The notes below the pieces were generated by a model. It was not told where the DNA came from and searched no databases. It was given only the letters and a program-made list of their open reading frames with translations. Of a stretch of DNA of 64,000 nt, positions 11,364 to 22,469 are shown piece by piece. Source of the stretch: Lotus japonicus (Eukaryota; Streptophyta; Magnoliopsida; Fabales; Fabaceae); NCBI RefSeq assembly GCF_012489685.1, contig NC_080042.1:20350150-20414149 (forward strand), read 5' to 3'. The position numbers and the translations under genes were made by a program. Each line of letters begins with the position of its first letter. Position 1 is the first letter of the stretch.

Positions 11364-12240
11364 ATGTCTCAATGCTTATCCCTCAGTTCATTCTTATCAT
11401 CTGACTCACTCTCCCTCTATTTCACTCACCCTCACTCTCGACATCACCACACATGCCTTCTCCTTCACATCCATTTTCTTTTCTTCTCCTGCAGCACTAA
11501 CGTTCTTCTTCTTCTCTTTTCTGCATCAAGCCCTCAACTTGCAGCACATACACTTACCAACATCACCACTCCTTCATGTTCAAATTCTTTGCATTTTGCT
11601 GCAGCACAAGCTCACCATCATCACCTTTGTTTCTCCCATTTTCTTCTTCACGTCCCTTTTCCTTCTCTGCAGCAAAACACCACCATCTTGGCTCTTCATG
11701 TCTCCTCCCACGCGTGACAACAACGCCACCGAGGCCACCCACAACCCCATCATGGACGCACCACATGAACCACACCATGAACCCTTTTCAGCCAAAACAG
11801 AGGAACCACGACAATCACCATGGACGGCCACAAGCTCTTCGCCGCCGCAAGCAACCACTCCCATGGCCACAAAGAGCCCCTCTGTTTGAGCAATCACCGC
11901 CGCTCCGGACAGCCACCACCAACAACCACAGCGAGTTTCAGCAAGCCACCACCATGAGCACAAAGACCATGAAAAACTCAAGCAAAACAGAGGAGAAGGA
12001 ACGTGAAAACAGAGGCGAAGTTACGTCGCCGACCCGCCAACTTGTCTCTTCAATTCCGGTGTACTCGGACCTCCGTTCACAGCGAGGTTAGTACCGTTGG
12101 AACCCTTGCAACGTCCACAACAAAACCCATGTTCCGGATCGTCGCCGTTGACCGCCGCCGCTGCCGCCTTCGGGAGCTCTTTCCGATCAACTACGGCTAC
12201 CGATGAAAAGACGGAGGATACTGCTACAATCCTTGCAGTG
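11364..12240 (+). other. C-rich segment of E2 LTR open in several frames
   Basis: A pyrimidine-biased plus strand (many CAC, CTC and CTT triplets) is open in overlapping frames on both strands, for example 11576-12091 (171 codons, Ser/Pro/His-rich). The copy at 62272-62787 in the other LTR is also open. No domain is recognisable, and openness in several frames at once is what a stop-poor base composition gives. I do not call a gene. Confidence 0.5.
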
Positions 12241-12689
12241 AGGAGAGCGAAACCCTATTTTTAATTTCATATTTGGGTCATTTTATTCGACGACCCCGAC
12301 GACCACCGTCGACCGTCGGCTGAACTTTCTGGGCAAACCGTCAATTCTTTGGGGAAACGGACAGCGGCGTTGAGTTTCTGGCCGGGAAAGGATGAAGGAA
12401 CAACCTTCCTTTGTGTCTCCGGCGACAGTTTCTGCATCAACCCCGTGAGCCGCAACTTTCTCTCGCGACCCATCACAGACAAGTTTCTGAAACTTAATTT
12501 TCGTAAGCCTTCAACTCTTGTATATGTTTTAGCATCGAGTAAGCAAGTTTTAAAGAAAAATAAATATTTTCATTGTTATTGTGAAAACTGAAGTTTAACA
12601 GTTGATTAGGGAGGAGTTGCGATTTGTTTTATAAAATAGTTTTCATTTCAAAAGGAGATAAGTACTCTACTAATTGGATATTAGTTTTG

Positions 12690-12960
12690 GAAAATGAGAA
12701 GTGTCGCCGAATCTAAGTTTCTGGAAAACTAATAAGTTTCTGAGTATGTTGATACTCTTTTGCTCGATGAGCAGTTTTATTGTTTGGCTATCTAAAAGAT
12801 AAGCCGGGAAATTAATAAGTTTCTGAGTACGTTGATGCTCTTTTGCTCGAAGAGCAGTTTATTTGTTTGGCTATCTAAAGGATAAGTCGGGGAACTATAA
12901 GTCCCAAGTACATTGGTACTCTTTCCTCGCTGAGCAGTTTTTGACCATCGGAATTAGATG
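12690..12960 (+). repeat. About 90-bp imperfect repeats in E2 5' LTR
   Basis: Two to three diverged copies of a block that reads AATAAGTTTCTGAGTA, then GTTGATRCTCTTTTGCTCGA, then GCAGTTTTATTGTTTGGCTA. Each holds short inverted repeats such as TGCTCGATGAGCA and GGCTATCTAAAAGATAAGCC. The array sits where E1, E7 and the 21756 LTR have the 36-bp hairpin repeat. Confidence 0.6.
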
Positions 12961-14133
12961 AGTCGGATGACTCGAGAAGTCATCACGAGTGATTGCACTC
13001 TTTTCATATTTAATTGTCTTTTGTCGCAGAATCGACATTTACCTTAGGGTATTCTTTTTAGAGACAATAAGTTAGCTAGAACACGTGACGACGTGACGAG
13101 TAAGGTCGGAGACGTTGTTTGGCTAATCACGTTGCATTCATTCACACATTTTGAGGTTTATACACGGTGGGATGCCGGACCTCGGTGGATTCCAAAATTG
13201 TCATAAGACCCGGATTTCCACATAAGAACACTGCGGTGATTCTTAGTAGCAGACGGAAATGACAGGCCTGCGAGTATACTGCTGATCTGACTACATTTTG
13301 TTTGGTGTAAGAGGCGCCCGAGCGGAAATGGTCCCACTGTGGCCGGTGCTAGGATTGACTCGTTGGTGCCCATCCTTCCGGATTGCATCTTGTTCCTCGT
13401 CATCTCATTCATGCACCATGCATACTGACTTAGTTGCCGAGTGTGATTGATACTTGTTAATCTTACCTGATATATGTTAATTGTCAATAATTATAATTTA
13501 TATTCGATTGGAAGATATACAATTTATAATGCTATCACAAACCTCTAAGCCTAAGTAGCTATCCCTTAAACTTTATCTACTGGGTGTATTATTTATGTAA
13601 TTCTTTGAGTTGACCCTTGCACCTGCTGTTTGTGTTTTGGCGGACTACGCCCATTGTCAGACGACGATAGGTGGCGATGTGAGCAGATGCTACTCCATGT
13701 CGAAGAACTATAGAAGACTCGAAGAAAAGAGTCGGGTGTAAGGCTAGAGCCTTTTGGGTAAAGAGCTTATCATTGTTGGTTAAATCTTATAGGATTATTT
13801 TATAAGTATTGTTTGAAGTTTTGGGTAAGTTCCGGTGCATTGCTATCTTGCGATTCCCCGATGTGGAAATCGTAGGGAGTATATCGGATTTATGAGTCTA
13901 ATTCTATTCGTTAGGTTTGTAAGTTGGGTTCATCTGTTGTTACCTCCGGGTACTTGCCTTGTTTAAGGCTGGATCTAAATTTATATACAGTTGGGAGTAT
14001 GCATTTCATGATTTAGAAATACTTTGAAAATGAAAAAAAAAATACTCGCATTTATAAATCCCTTTTAGAAAATATTGCATATTTACTTTAATAGGTTACT
14101 AAAGTGACCCCCGAAAATCGGGGTGTTACATTG

Positions 14134-14145
14134 TGGTATCAGAGC
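14134..14145 (+). other. E2 primer binding site
   Basis: TGGTATCAGAGC three bases after the LTR end (TTACA at 14130), complementary to initiator Met-tRNA. Confidence 0.9.
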
Positions 14146-16517
14146 TTGTCGAGTCTTTCGGGAGTCTTTGGGGAATAAGTCTTCTGTGCTAGGTTGTGTG
14201 ACTCTGCAAAGAGTAAAAATTGATTGTCTGCCAAGCGATTTTTCGCTTAGAATTGATTGAAGTTATTGCTTAATCATATTGTATAGTTATGGTAAAAGCT
14301 ATCTTATGATTAGTACTAACTGTTGGTTTAACTAAACCGAACGATGATAACCTTCTAACCATTCTTTCTCATTCCAGTATAATACGCTTCATTACTCTCG
14401 TAGCGTGGGCAACACGCCTAACTTACTTATACTGTATGAGCTTTGACCTTATAGTTATTACACCTATTAAGACTTTATTTGCCTATTGCTCGTGTTTAAA
14501 CTATAGGAGTACACGAGGTTTAGAATATAACGCTAAGCCTAAAAAGTAGTCTTGCACCGACTGCTTGTTTTCACTTGGTGGTTACTACTTCCACTGAGAC
14601 TTTAATCGTCATTGTTATTTTCCTGCACTGCCATGTGGTATTTTAGACAGAGATTGCTATGCTTCTGATAGTAATAGGGATAAGTATGAGACACATTTTT
14701 CCGACTATTGTTGTATTTAAGTATAGAAGTTATATAGGGTTTAGAGAAGTTTTCTAAGTCTTGAAGTTTGTCTTAGACAGGTACGAGTTGGTAAGAAAGG
14801 TAGAAGTTAAGAATGAATCCTAATGAAATGTTGTATGAGTTTCAGGAGTTAAGGTGTGTCATTTTCAAGATGGAAATGTTAGAGATTGAATAGATTAAGA
14901 GATGATCTCAAATTAGATATGACTACTTGATGAGATAAACTCTATGACTATTTGATGAGATAGACTCATTGGCCTTACTAGTGAGTTTTTCTAAATTTTC
15001 ATCGCCAAGATATTGAGCCTGATCAACTTAATATTGAGGGGGTGATATTCGGAATCACAGCTGGCATGGACTATGATAGGAAGATTGATTAGATTTGATT
15101 AATGATTAGTCGAGTTTGGTAGGTAAGTTTATGATATGCACTTGATTGTAAAGGATTAAGATTTAAATCTTTGGAAGTTGATGATTGTCGTATAGACATT
15201 AATTGGTTAGTTCGCGTGATTACTCCAAGTAGAGGTAGACTAAGTCAAGAGATTTAATGCTGGAAAATCTTGAGTATTTTCTCGAAAGTTAGAAAGTCAT
15301 AGGTTATGTGATTTTCGAGTTGGATTTGTTAGAGACTAAATAGGTTGGATTCAATAACAGGTTATAGATGATTGCTTGATGATAACAAGATTGTGGAGAA
15401 TTAACCCTGAACTAGATTGTTGTTAGTCGAGTTTGAGGAATAAGTTTTGCTAAGCGCTTGATTTCTTTGTGGAGATGTTGTAGCCTTAAGAGATGAATTT
15501 TCACTTGAAAAGTGTTGAAGTGTTAAAGGACAATATCGGTGCAAACTAGGTGAAGGTTTAGAATTTTAAGCCTATGAATTTTATCATGAATGTGTAAGAC
15601 TTGGAGAATTGCTAGGTGTTTGCTTGAGTGACTAAGTGCTGAATTGTTTTGAGAATGATTAAGTTAGAAAAAGAAAGTTTTAGCATAAGTTGAATACTTG
15701 AGATTGTTGATGTGGATTCCAGAGAAATGTGCTAAGATTACTAAGTGAGATTTACTAAGCTGGATTGAAATCTTAGGGTTAAGATTGACCTTGAGAGTTG
15801 AGAATCACGTACGAGTAAGAGATCTTATGGTTGTAGTTGTGACAATAAGAGTTGAATCTTAGAAGATTGAAAATATAAAGATGAGTTTCGGGTTAAGTCC
15901 ATTGAGGTATAGTATAAAAGAGATCTTAAAGTAAAGGGATTCTGAGTTGTGTAGAGTGTTAAGACTGGTGATAAGTTTGTGATTTGATTTGTGACTAAGA
16001 GAAATGTTGATTTGATGGTTTTAATGAGGATAGTTCCAAAAAGGAGATGACATTAATCGATCGTTAGATTTTAAGATGATCATTTGCTTATAAGTTGTTA
16101 ATAGATTGATGTTGATTATGAGGTTGTTGGCATAATGAGTCATGTGATGAGATTTGAATGATATTAGCATAATAAGTTATGATTGTGAATATCAGGATCG
16201 AGTTGTGAGTGTGAGAGCAAGACGACACTTGTCAGGTCGTTTGTGAAAGCGAATCGAGTTAGGATTTGAATCTCGGTGCCTATAGCACTAGCTTGAGCGA
16301 GGCATCTAGGTTTATTTGAACATGGTTGCTAGGTATCTAAGTGTTGTTATTGTCTTGTAGGTCACCCTTGAGGTCAATTTGTTGTAATGTTTTCCAGGGT
16401 TTGGGATGCGTGCTAACGCCGCTAGTAAGTTGGATGAAATTAGGAGGGAGTTATATTCCCGAGTTTTCTCTGACTTCAAAGTTTCGAGGACGAAACTTTC
16501 TTTTTGGAGGGTAGAGT
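14146..16517 (+). other. E2 non-coding internal region
   Basis: AT-rich, with no reading frame of note. It begins with the conserved leader, skips gag, then follows the same course as the non-coding region of E1 and E7. It contains diverged tandem duplications (for example the block with TTAGTCGAGTTTG at about 15112 and again at about 15424). Near the end it holds a short pol-like scar (DEIRRELYSRVFSDF, about 16433-16477), the hairpin at 16479-16498 and a GGAGGGTAGAG polypurine tract. Confidence 0.7.
16479..16517 (+). other. E2 pre-PPT hairpin and polypurine tract
   Basis: AAGTTTCGAGGACGAAACTT (16479-16498) forms an 8-bp stem with an AGGA loop. After a T-run comes GGAGGGTAGAG, directly before the LTR start TGTAAGACCC at 16518. 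Confidence 0.8.
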
Positions 16518-17524
16518 TGTAAGACCCACTTTTTTAGAATTAGAATAATTAATTAATTTCCGACTCATGCCTAGGTTACAGTGTAAGCGTGAGAGGAAAC
16601 CTATACGAGTGTTCACTAATTTTAATGAATTAATGAAGAAGAAAGTTCAGGATATGACTAAGAATAGTACTATAGTCGCAGTAGGTTATAGCACAAGCCT
16701 TATTCACTTCCGCCTTAGGGCGAAAGCGTTAGTATACGGCTAATTTGCTCTTAAAGCACTATAGAAACAAATTCAAAAAAAATCTTCAGAGGAACATAAG
16801 AATTTCTCTTATTCCTTTCCATGACAAGGGTTTTGACACGAAACCCTGGAATGTACGAAAGTCCGATTCCAATTCTCGGAAGTTTGCCGAAACTGAATCC
16901 CTGATAGCTCAAGAACCTTAAAATAAACTGTTGATGAAGACTTTTTCTATTCGGAGCTTCAAACGAGGATTCCACACGAGTGTACAGATTTCTTTCGATG
17001 ATTCCAATCTTTCTTCAGAAGGAAGTTTCTCCATCCGACGTTAATTGCAAAAAGTAGTTATGCGACATATTTTGAAGCAGACTGCGTTCAAGCCATTTTC
17101 TCATTTAAAACGAACCCAGAACAAGTATCGACCTTTTATGGAATGGTTCTTAGCTTAATTGTATAATATGACAACGTCATATTTCTTCTAATTATCTAAC
17201 AATTATTTTTTTAGCTTAGTTCTTACTCATTTCTTGTCTATGGATCATTTTAATTTGTTTAAAGTGATCCTAATTTATATTTTATCATTTCATTAAGCTC
17301 GTCATAATTTTTGTTATAATAATATATCATTTTATATTTTTCTCTTAATTCTATGAGTTAAATCCTTCGGTATCTAAACTAATTCGTACCGATTTACACA
17401 ATATCTTCCCTAAAATATCTATGTCTCAATGCTTATCCCTCAGTTCATTCTTATCATCTGACTCACTCTCCCTCTATTTCACTCACCCTCACTCTCGACA
17501 TCACCACACCTGCCTTCTCCTTCA
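16518..17524 (+). repeat. E2 3' LTR, first part
   Basis: It starts TGTAAGACCC. From 16560 it matches 10515-11460 closely and stops at CTTCA (17520-17524), where E3 begins. The continuation is at 62159. Reading across, the two parts rejoin exactly as in the uninterrupted 5' LTR at about 11451-11460, which proves the insertion. The minus-strand frame at 16751-16975 is also present in the 5' LTR and is not called. Confidence 0.92.
17520..17524. repeat. Target site duplication CTTCA, left of E3
   Basis: CTTCA here and at 62159-62163; the empty site in the E2 5' LTR (about 11450) has a single copy (CTCCTTCACATCC). Confidence 0.95.
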
Positions 17525-19377
17525 TGTAAGACCCTACTTTGATGAATAAAATTATTTATTTTGGAATAAATTATAAAATGTGTCTTGCTGTGAATTGTGA
17601 ATTTTCCTAGATGCATTGGAGTGTATAGTATTATTAATATTGAAGTGATAATACTCGGGGGTTAGGAAATAATTATTTATAAGGTCAAGGACTTCAAGAT
17701 AAGTGATTTTGGGTTGCTTGAGGGCCAAGGAGGAGAGCCATACTCGAGTATGTGAAGAGGAGACTTGTTTTTTACTAGGAATGCAAGAGTTAAGGGGAAT
17801 ATTGAGGGATTATTGCTCATATTCATGGCTGATCAGTTTTGTTCAAGAGAATAATGGAGAATGATGAGCCATTAATGCCTTGTCTCTTTTCAAATTGGTG
17901 GAAATTTTGTGAAGGCTTAGGAGGGGTGTGTATAGCCGCGGGTTTGAGGGTAAAAGGGGGAGAGTTTTCTGATTTTTGAGAGACAAAAGGAGCTGAGTGA
18001 GAAACCCAAACACAAACCCTCATTTTCCCACACACATTCAGAAGAAAAAAAGAAAGAAAGAGTAAGAGAATGAGAGAAGGTGGAGGCTAGAGGAGAGAAA
18101 GAAGAAGAAGAAGGAGTGAAAGCAAGAGAGATCAAGAGAGAAAGGAGAAGATCAAGTCAAGGCTGAAGGTACAGCAAGGAGAGGGCTTCTCCATTCATCT
18201 ATTCCATCACCATTCTTTCATCTTTTCAAACTCAACAACTAAGGTAAGGGTGGATCTAGTGGGTAGAGTCTAGGTTTCTACATGATGGAGGTTTTTCCTT
18301 GATTTGCATGCCTATGATCTGAGTTGATTTAGATTGATGATGAATGAGGGTTGAGGGTAGAAAACATGCTTAGGGTGTGTTATATGTGCAGCCACAAATA
18401 TGATCAAAACTTGATGCCATGTTACTTGCCATAGTTGCCAAAACTTGACTATGTTGCCATGTTTGTGCCTAGAACAAATTCTGTGTTGTTTTGTATTCTT
18501 AGGGCTGATTACGATGATGAATAGCATGATCTCTTGATGCTGTACAATGTCCTAGAGGATGGCCAAAATATTTTTCAAAAAAAAAGAAGAACCCTAGAGC
18601 CAAAGGAGCTCTCGGCCTCACCCAAAATTTAGAGGGTTGGGTGAAATTTTCTTAGCTTTTTGAACTGTTGTTTGTTTCTGGTTGCTACTGGAATTTTTAC
18701 CATATTAGTGATGCTTGTATGATGACAAGATCAGTACGTTGATGCTTGGTAAATGACCCTATATTTTATGCATGGAAACCATGAATTTTATGCTAAACTT
18801 GACTAGGATTTCACATGATTGTGACGTGATAATTGTGACATGATCAATTCTGGATTTTTGGAGAGTATATGCTTATTGTTGTTGGCTGGACATTGACTTG
18901 TGAAGTTGAGATGGAAGGAAGGAAGAGTTTTAGAAAACCTTGGACCCTTTAGGGTTCGGCTAAGCCACTTTTGTGGTTGTTGGCAAGTTTTCTTCCTTCC
19001 GATTCATGCACAAGTTTATGTGATGGCTTGATTGATGAGGTTTCCATGACTTAAGTGTTTATATGCATGAGAATATGACTATGTGCTTGATATTGCTTAT
19101 TTGATGCCTGATTTGGATATTGCCAAAAGGTCGCTCATCCAGCTGTAATTCCTTTTGGTACTGTGATTATTACTGTCATTTAAGTTGCATTATCCGCTGT
19201 TGAAAATGTTAAGACTCTAGGTTGACTAATAGAGCCCTAACAAAGAGAATTGAGACTTAATCGCTTGCAAGTAAAATGTGATGTAATTGGAACATAGGTC
19301 TAGTGAGGACTATGGACCATGAGAACGATGGTACCGTTAGAGACAAACAGTTACTTGCACGCGAGGGCGTTTTGTGG

Positions 19378-19490
19378 GTTGTACGGTGTGTCCCCACGTG
19401 ATTTGGTTGACTGCGGTCACCTTGTGATTCTGTGGGCGGACGGTGTGTCCCCCCACATGATTGAGGGTTGTACGGTGTGTCCCCTCCGAG
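19378..19490 (+). repeat. Triple GTGTGTCCCC repeat in E3 5' LTR
   Basis: Three imperfect copies of a 35-60 bp block, each with CGGTGTGTCCCC (about 19385, 19440 and 19473), some preceded by GGGTTGTA. The 3' LTR has the same three at about 60984-61090. Confidence 0.6.
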
Positions 19491-19719
19491 AATTGTTCAT
19501 CTGCGGATGATCGTGAATATGGCCATTGGTGTTGAGGTGGTTGTGTGCATGGTGAGGTCGCTAGCCTAACTGAACTTAGGTGACTGACTGAGATGTAACC
19601 TAAAAACTATGCTTATTATACCTTGTTATTTATGAGAGTTACATGATTATGTGAATGTTTATATGAGAATATGAGATCTGACCCTATTATTTGTTTATGT
19701 GTTATTCTGGGGGGGGCAG

Positions 19720-20202
19720 ATGGTGAAGGTCAAGAGTACAGTGGTCTCGTGGACGATAGACTTACATGATCAGCATAAGGACAACGCCTGGCAGACCGAC
19801 TCTGCCAAGGTACGTCGCCTCTATGTCGGCAGCGCTACGATCACGGGACGTGACCGACACGGGAACGTCGTCGAGACACATATCATGGAGTGGGGCAAGG
19901 TCAAGATGCCCTTCGCACCATGTCGCTTCTTGCATCCAGGAGATGAGGGTTCTTGCTCGAACTCTCCACAGAGGGTTGCAGGACGGAAAGTTTCTTCACA
20001 GGCGTTCGGGGCACCAGATTGGTGGGCACGCATTGGCGACTTTCCAGCTCCGCCTCTAGAGTCCCTACCAGTTCTTGCTGAGCCTATGGAGGGCTTTGCT
20101 CCACGGTACGATGCAGTAGCTGATGCACCTGGGGTTGTCGAGACGGAGGGACATGGAGACGCACCAGAGGTCAGGGCTCCTGTGAAGAAGCGCCAGAGAT
20201 AG
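19720..20202 (+). CDS. LTR-resident ORF, 160 aa, unknown function (5' LTR copy)
   Basis: I chose the ATG after the G-run (GGGGGGCAGATGG), giving a frame that starts MVKVKSTVVSWTIDLHDQHK. It is clearly more GC-rich than the LTR around it. Visible features: a mixed beta-like N-terminal half with RRLYVGSATITGRDRHGNVV, then GAPDWWARIGDFPAPP, a Pro/Glu-rich tail and a basic end (PVKKRQR). No family recognised. The 3' LTR copy (61328-61831) is open too and runs seven residues longer because this stop codon is CAG there. Differences between the copies are mostly amino-acid changing, as expected after insertion. It could be a captured gene piece, an element accessory protein or chance. Confidence 0.4.
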   Translation: MVKVKSTVVSWTIDLHDQHKDNAWQTDSAKVRRLYVGSATITGRDRHGNVVETHIMEWGKVKMPFAPCRFLHPGDEGSCSNSPQRVAGRKVSSQAFGAPDWWARIGDFPAPPLESLPVLAEPMEGFAPRYDAVADAPGVVETEGHGDAPEVRAPVKKRQR

Positions 20203-20482
20203 TGCGGTTGGCTCGACGAGTGACTGATGTTGCCATGCTGGGGGTTGAGTGTTTCGTAGTGTTGAACTATCTTTTATCAGTCTTTATTTTCAGGGATTTC
20301 ATTTGATGTAGGGCTTTAGCCCAGGGTTTAATTTATGTACTTGAATTATGGTTTCTTTTACTTACGAGTTATTTTATTCAGTAATGCATTTCTTATTATT
20401 TCCGCAAACTTATTTCGTAAAGTTTCAAGAATTTCGTAATTAATGAACTTTTGTCATTAAAACAAGATTAATAATTGAACGG

Positions 20483-21755
20483 TGTAACACCCCACTTTTC
20501 GTTATTATGTTATTTATTATTTTATCTTAATTATTATTATGCTATATGGTATTTTGATAATTTATGCGATTTAATTAGATGATTATGTGATTATGTGATT
20601 TAATTAGATGATAAGGTCATTAAGTGATTTTATTAGATAATTAAATTATTATGTGATATAGATAAATAAGAGTTTTAGGTTTTATAGTGAGTAGTTGGAA
20701 GTGGGGCCCATTGTAAGATTATTTAAGGGTTATGAGAGAATTAAAAAAGTGAGAAATCAGAAAATTAGGATTAGAGAAGCAGCAGAACAGAGGAACACGT
20801 GAAAGGTGAAGGAGAGGAGAAAAGGTGGAGAAAACCTAGAGTTTGATCTTCAAGAAGAAAAGGGTCAAGGAGGCTTTGTACCGGTGTCATAGAAGGTAAG
20901 GGTTTGAATTTACCTTGTATAATTGTAGAATAACAGAGGTTGAGTTTAACATGAAGGAACCCCCATCTTCTTTGAAAATTCAGAACTGAGAGACTGTGTT
21001 GAGTGTTAACATGTGGTGAGCAAAATTGATTTTGAGCGAAATTGAGGTTCTGGGGAAAATTGGGTTCTGTTCTGTTCTGCCCGCAGATACCCTAACAGTC
21101 TGTGTTGTAGAGAGCATAACTCTCTCTAAATAATTTCAAATTGAGTGAAACCAATTTTGTATGAAATCTAACTCATAGGGATATGTTGGATAATATTTTC
21201 ATAATTTTTCGATTGCTGGTTCAATAAAAGAAACATTTGCAAGTTCACTCTGTTTCTGGCCGCAGACACCCTAGCAGCCTGTGTTGTAGAGAGCATAACT
21301 CTCTCTAATGAATTCCGAATTGAGTGACACAAATTTTGTATGAAAGCTAACTCATAGGGTTATATTGGGTAATATTTTCGTAATTTTTGGATTGCTGGTT
21401 CAATACCAGAATTATCTGCAAGTTAACTCTATTTCTGCTCGCAGACACCCTAACACCATGTGCTGTAGAGAGCATAACTCTCTCTATAGAATTCCAAATT
21501 GGGTGAAACCAATTTTATATGAAAGCTCACGTATAAGGCTATGTTTGGTAAAATTTTCATAATTTTTGGAGTGCTCGTTTAGTACCAGAATTATCTGCAA
21601 GTTTGCTATGTTTCTGCTTATTTCTGTGATTGATTCTGGAACTGTTTCTAGTAATTGATATGAGACATTTGATGATTTCGTGTTGCTATTGTGTCAGTGG
21701 AATAGTGAATGAGTTGATAATTATATTGACGTGTTATTTTGTGCAATTTTGGTGT
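20483..21755 (+). repeat. 5' part of another gypsy-like LTR (family E)
   Basis: It starts TGTAACACCCC exactly where the E3 LTR breaks off. The sequence is unlike the other LTRs here: AT-rich, then an A/G-rich leader-like part (20750-20900), then three long tandem units (21070-21607). It is cut at 21755 by the LTR starting TGTAAGACCC; its other end is not in the window. The small frames at 21365 and 21630 are not supported. Confidence 0.7.
21070..21607 (+). repeat. Three about 179-bp tandem units
   Basis: Units start at about 21071, 21251 and 21429. Each contains CGCAGAYACCCTA, then GTGTTGTAGAGAGCATAACT and CTCTCTA (GAGAG and CTCTC can pair around CATAA), then AATTGAGTGAAACCAATTTT and a TCAATACCAGAATTATCTGC-like end. 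Identity between units is roughly 85-90 percent by eye. Confidence 0.85.
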
Positions 21756-22462
21756 TGTAAGACCCGAGATTTTAAGCTTAGGATCAGTGGAAGAGATTTC
21801 CATTTACGATTAGGATTGATGTATTGTGAAGGGAAACCTGAACTAGAGTTTACCAAATGAAATAAATTTATGAAGGAGAAAGTTCAGGAAAAGTCAAAGG
21901 ATTACATCATGATCGATAAAAGTTATAGTACGATCGTTATACGCTTAACCTAGGTCAGAAACCCTAGTATATAGCTAATTTTCACTTTTAGGCACGACGG
22001 AAGTTAATTCCAAAAATCTTCAGAGAAATGTTAGAACTTCTCTTTTTCCATATATCACAATCGTTTCGAGGCGAAACTCTAGGATCTACGAACGTCCGAT
22101 TCCAATCATCGGAAGTTTGCCGAAACCGAATCCCTGGTATTTCAAAACCCTAGAATCACCCGACTATGGGGACTTTATCTATTCAGAGCTTCAAATGAAT
22201 ATTCTACACGCGTACACCCATTTCTCTTGATGATTTCAATCTTTCTTCCGAAGGAAGTTTTCTATTCCGACATTCGATGCAAAAAGCAACTTATCGGGTA
22301 AAATAGTTTAATACCGACTATGCTTTAGTTGCCAAAAATACAAAGAGACCTCTTTATAGTTTTGGAATTCTTTCGCCAAAACATATCTATTAATTCACGG
22401 AGAATGACGCCGGAAAAATCAGATTCGCGAAACTTTCATTTTACCGCGTTTTGCCAACCTCT

Positions 22463-22469
22463 ATATATA
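22463..22469 (+). promoter_or_regulatory. TATA-like box in family D LTR
   Basis: CTATATATAGCC, about 700 bp into the LTR, at the place matching TATA boxes in E1 and E7. In the sister LTR at 25710-29495 the matching site is changed (ACATATAGC on its strand, near 28783). Confidence 0.5.

Larger units (their letters stand above)
10515..14130 (+). repeat. E2 5' LTR
   Basis: It matches the 3' LTR copy from 16560, so it lacks about the first 42 bp, lost at the junction with E1. It aligns with the 3' LTR to about 12675 (63380 in the other copy) and then skips several hundred bases that the 3' LTR keeps, an internal deletion near the point GTACTCTACTAATTG. It ends GGGGTGTTACA at 14130. Confidence 0.85.
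10515..17524 (+). mobile_element. E2: gag-less, pol-less Tekay-type element (left part)
   Basis: Plus-strand order: 5' LTR 10515-14130, primer site, 2.4-kb non-coding internal region, polypurine tract, 3' LTR from 16518. The 3' LTR is cut at 17524 by E3 and resumes at 62159, running to the right edge. After the primer site the leader matches E1 and E7, then jumps near 14340 to the sequence that in E1 lies at the gag stop codon, so the whole gag gene is absent. With neither gag nor pol it fits the large retrotransposon derivative (LARD) class and would need all proteins in trans. Confidence 0.8.
17525..20482 (+). repeat. E3 5' LTR (3' end missing)
   Basis: It aligns with the 3' LTR 59595-62090 at about 98 percent by eye. 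It has about 466 bp (roughly 18232-18697) absent from the 3' LTR, whose joint at about 60298 lies within a T-run, so the 3' LTR was probably deleted there. It stops after GAACGG at 20482, where another LTR starts; the last about 70 bp are seen only in the 3' LTR (62091-62158). Confidence 0.9.

Noticed and set aside
11576..12091. 171-codon Ser/Pro/His-rich frame in the E2 LTR and its copy at 62272-62787
   Set aside because: Overlapping frames on both strands are equally open because the sequence is C-rich and stop-poor; no domain or start context supports it.
17823..18135. Minus-strand Ser-rich frames in the E3 LTR (also 59903-60211)
   Set aside because: They lie antisense to an A/G-rich stretch of the LTR; composition explains the open frame.
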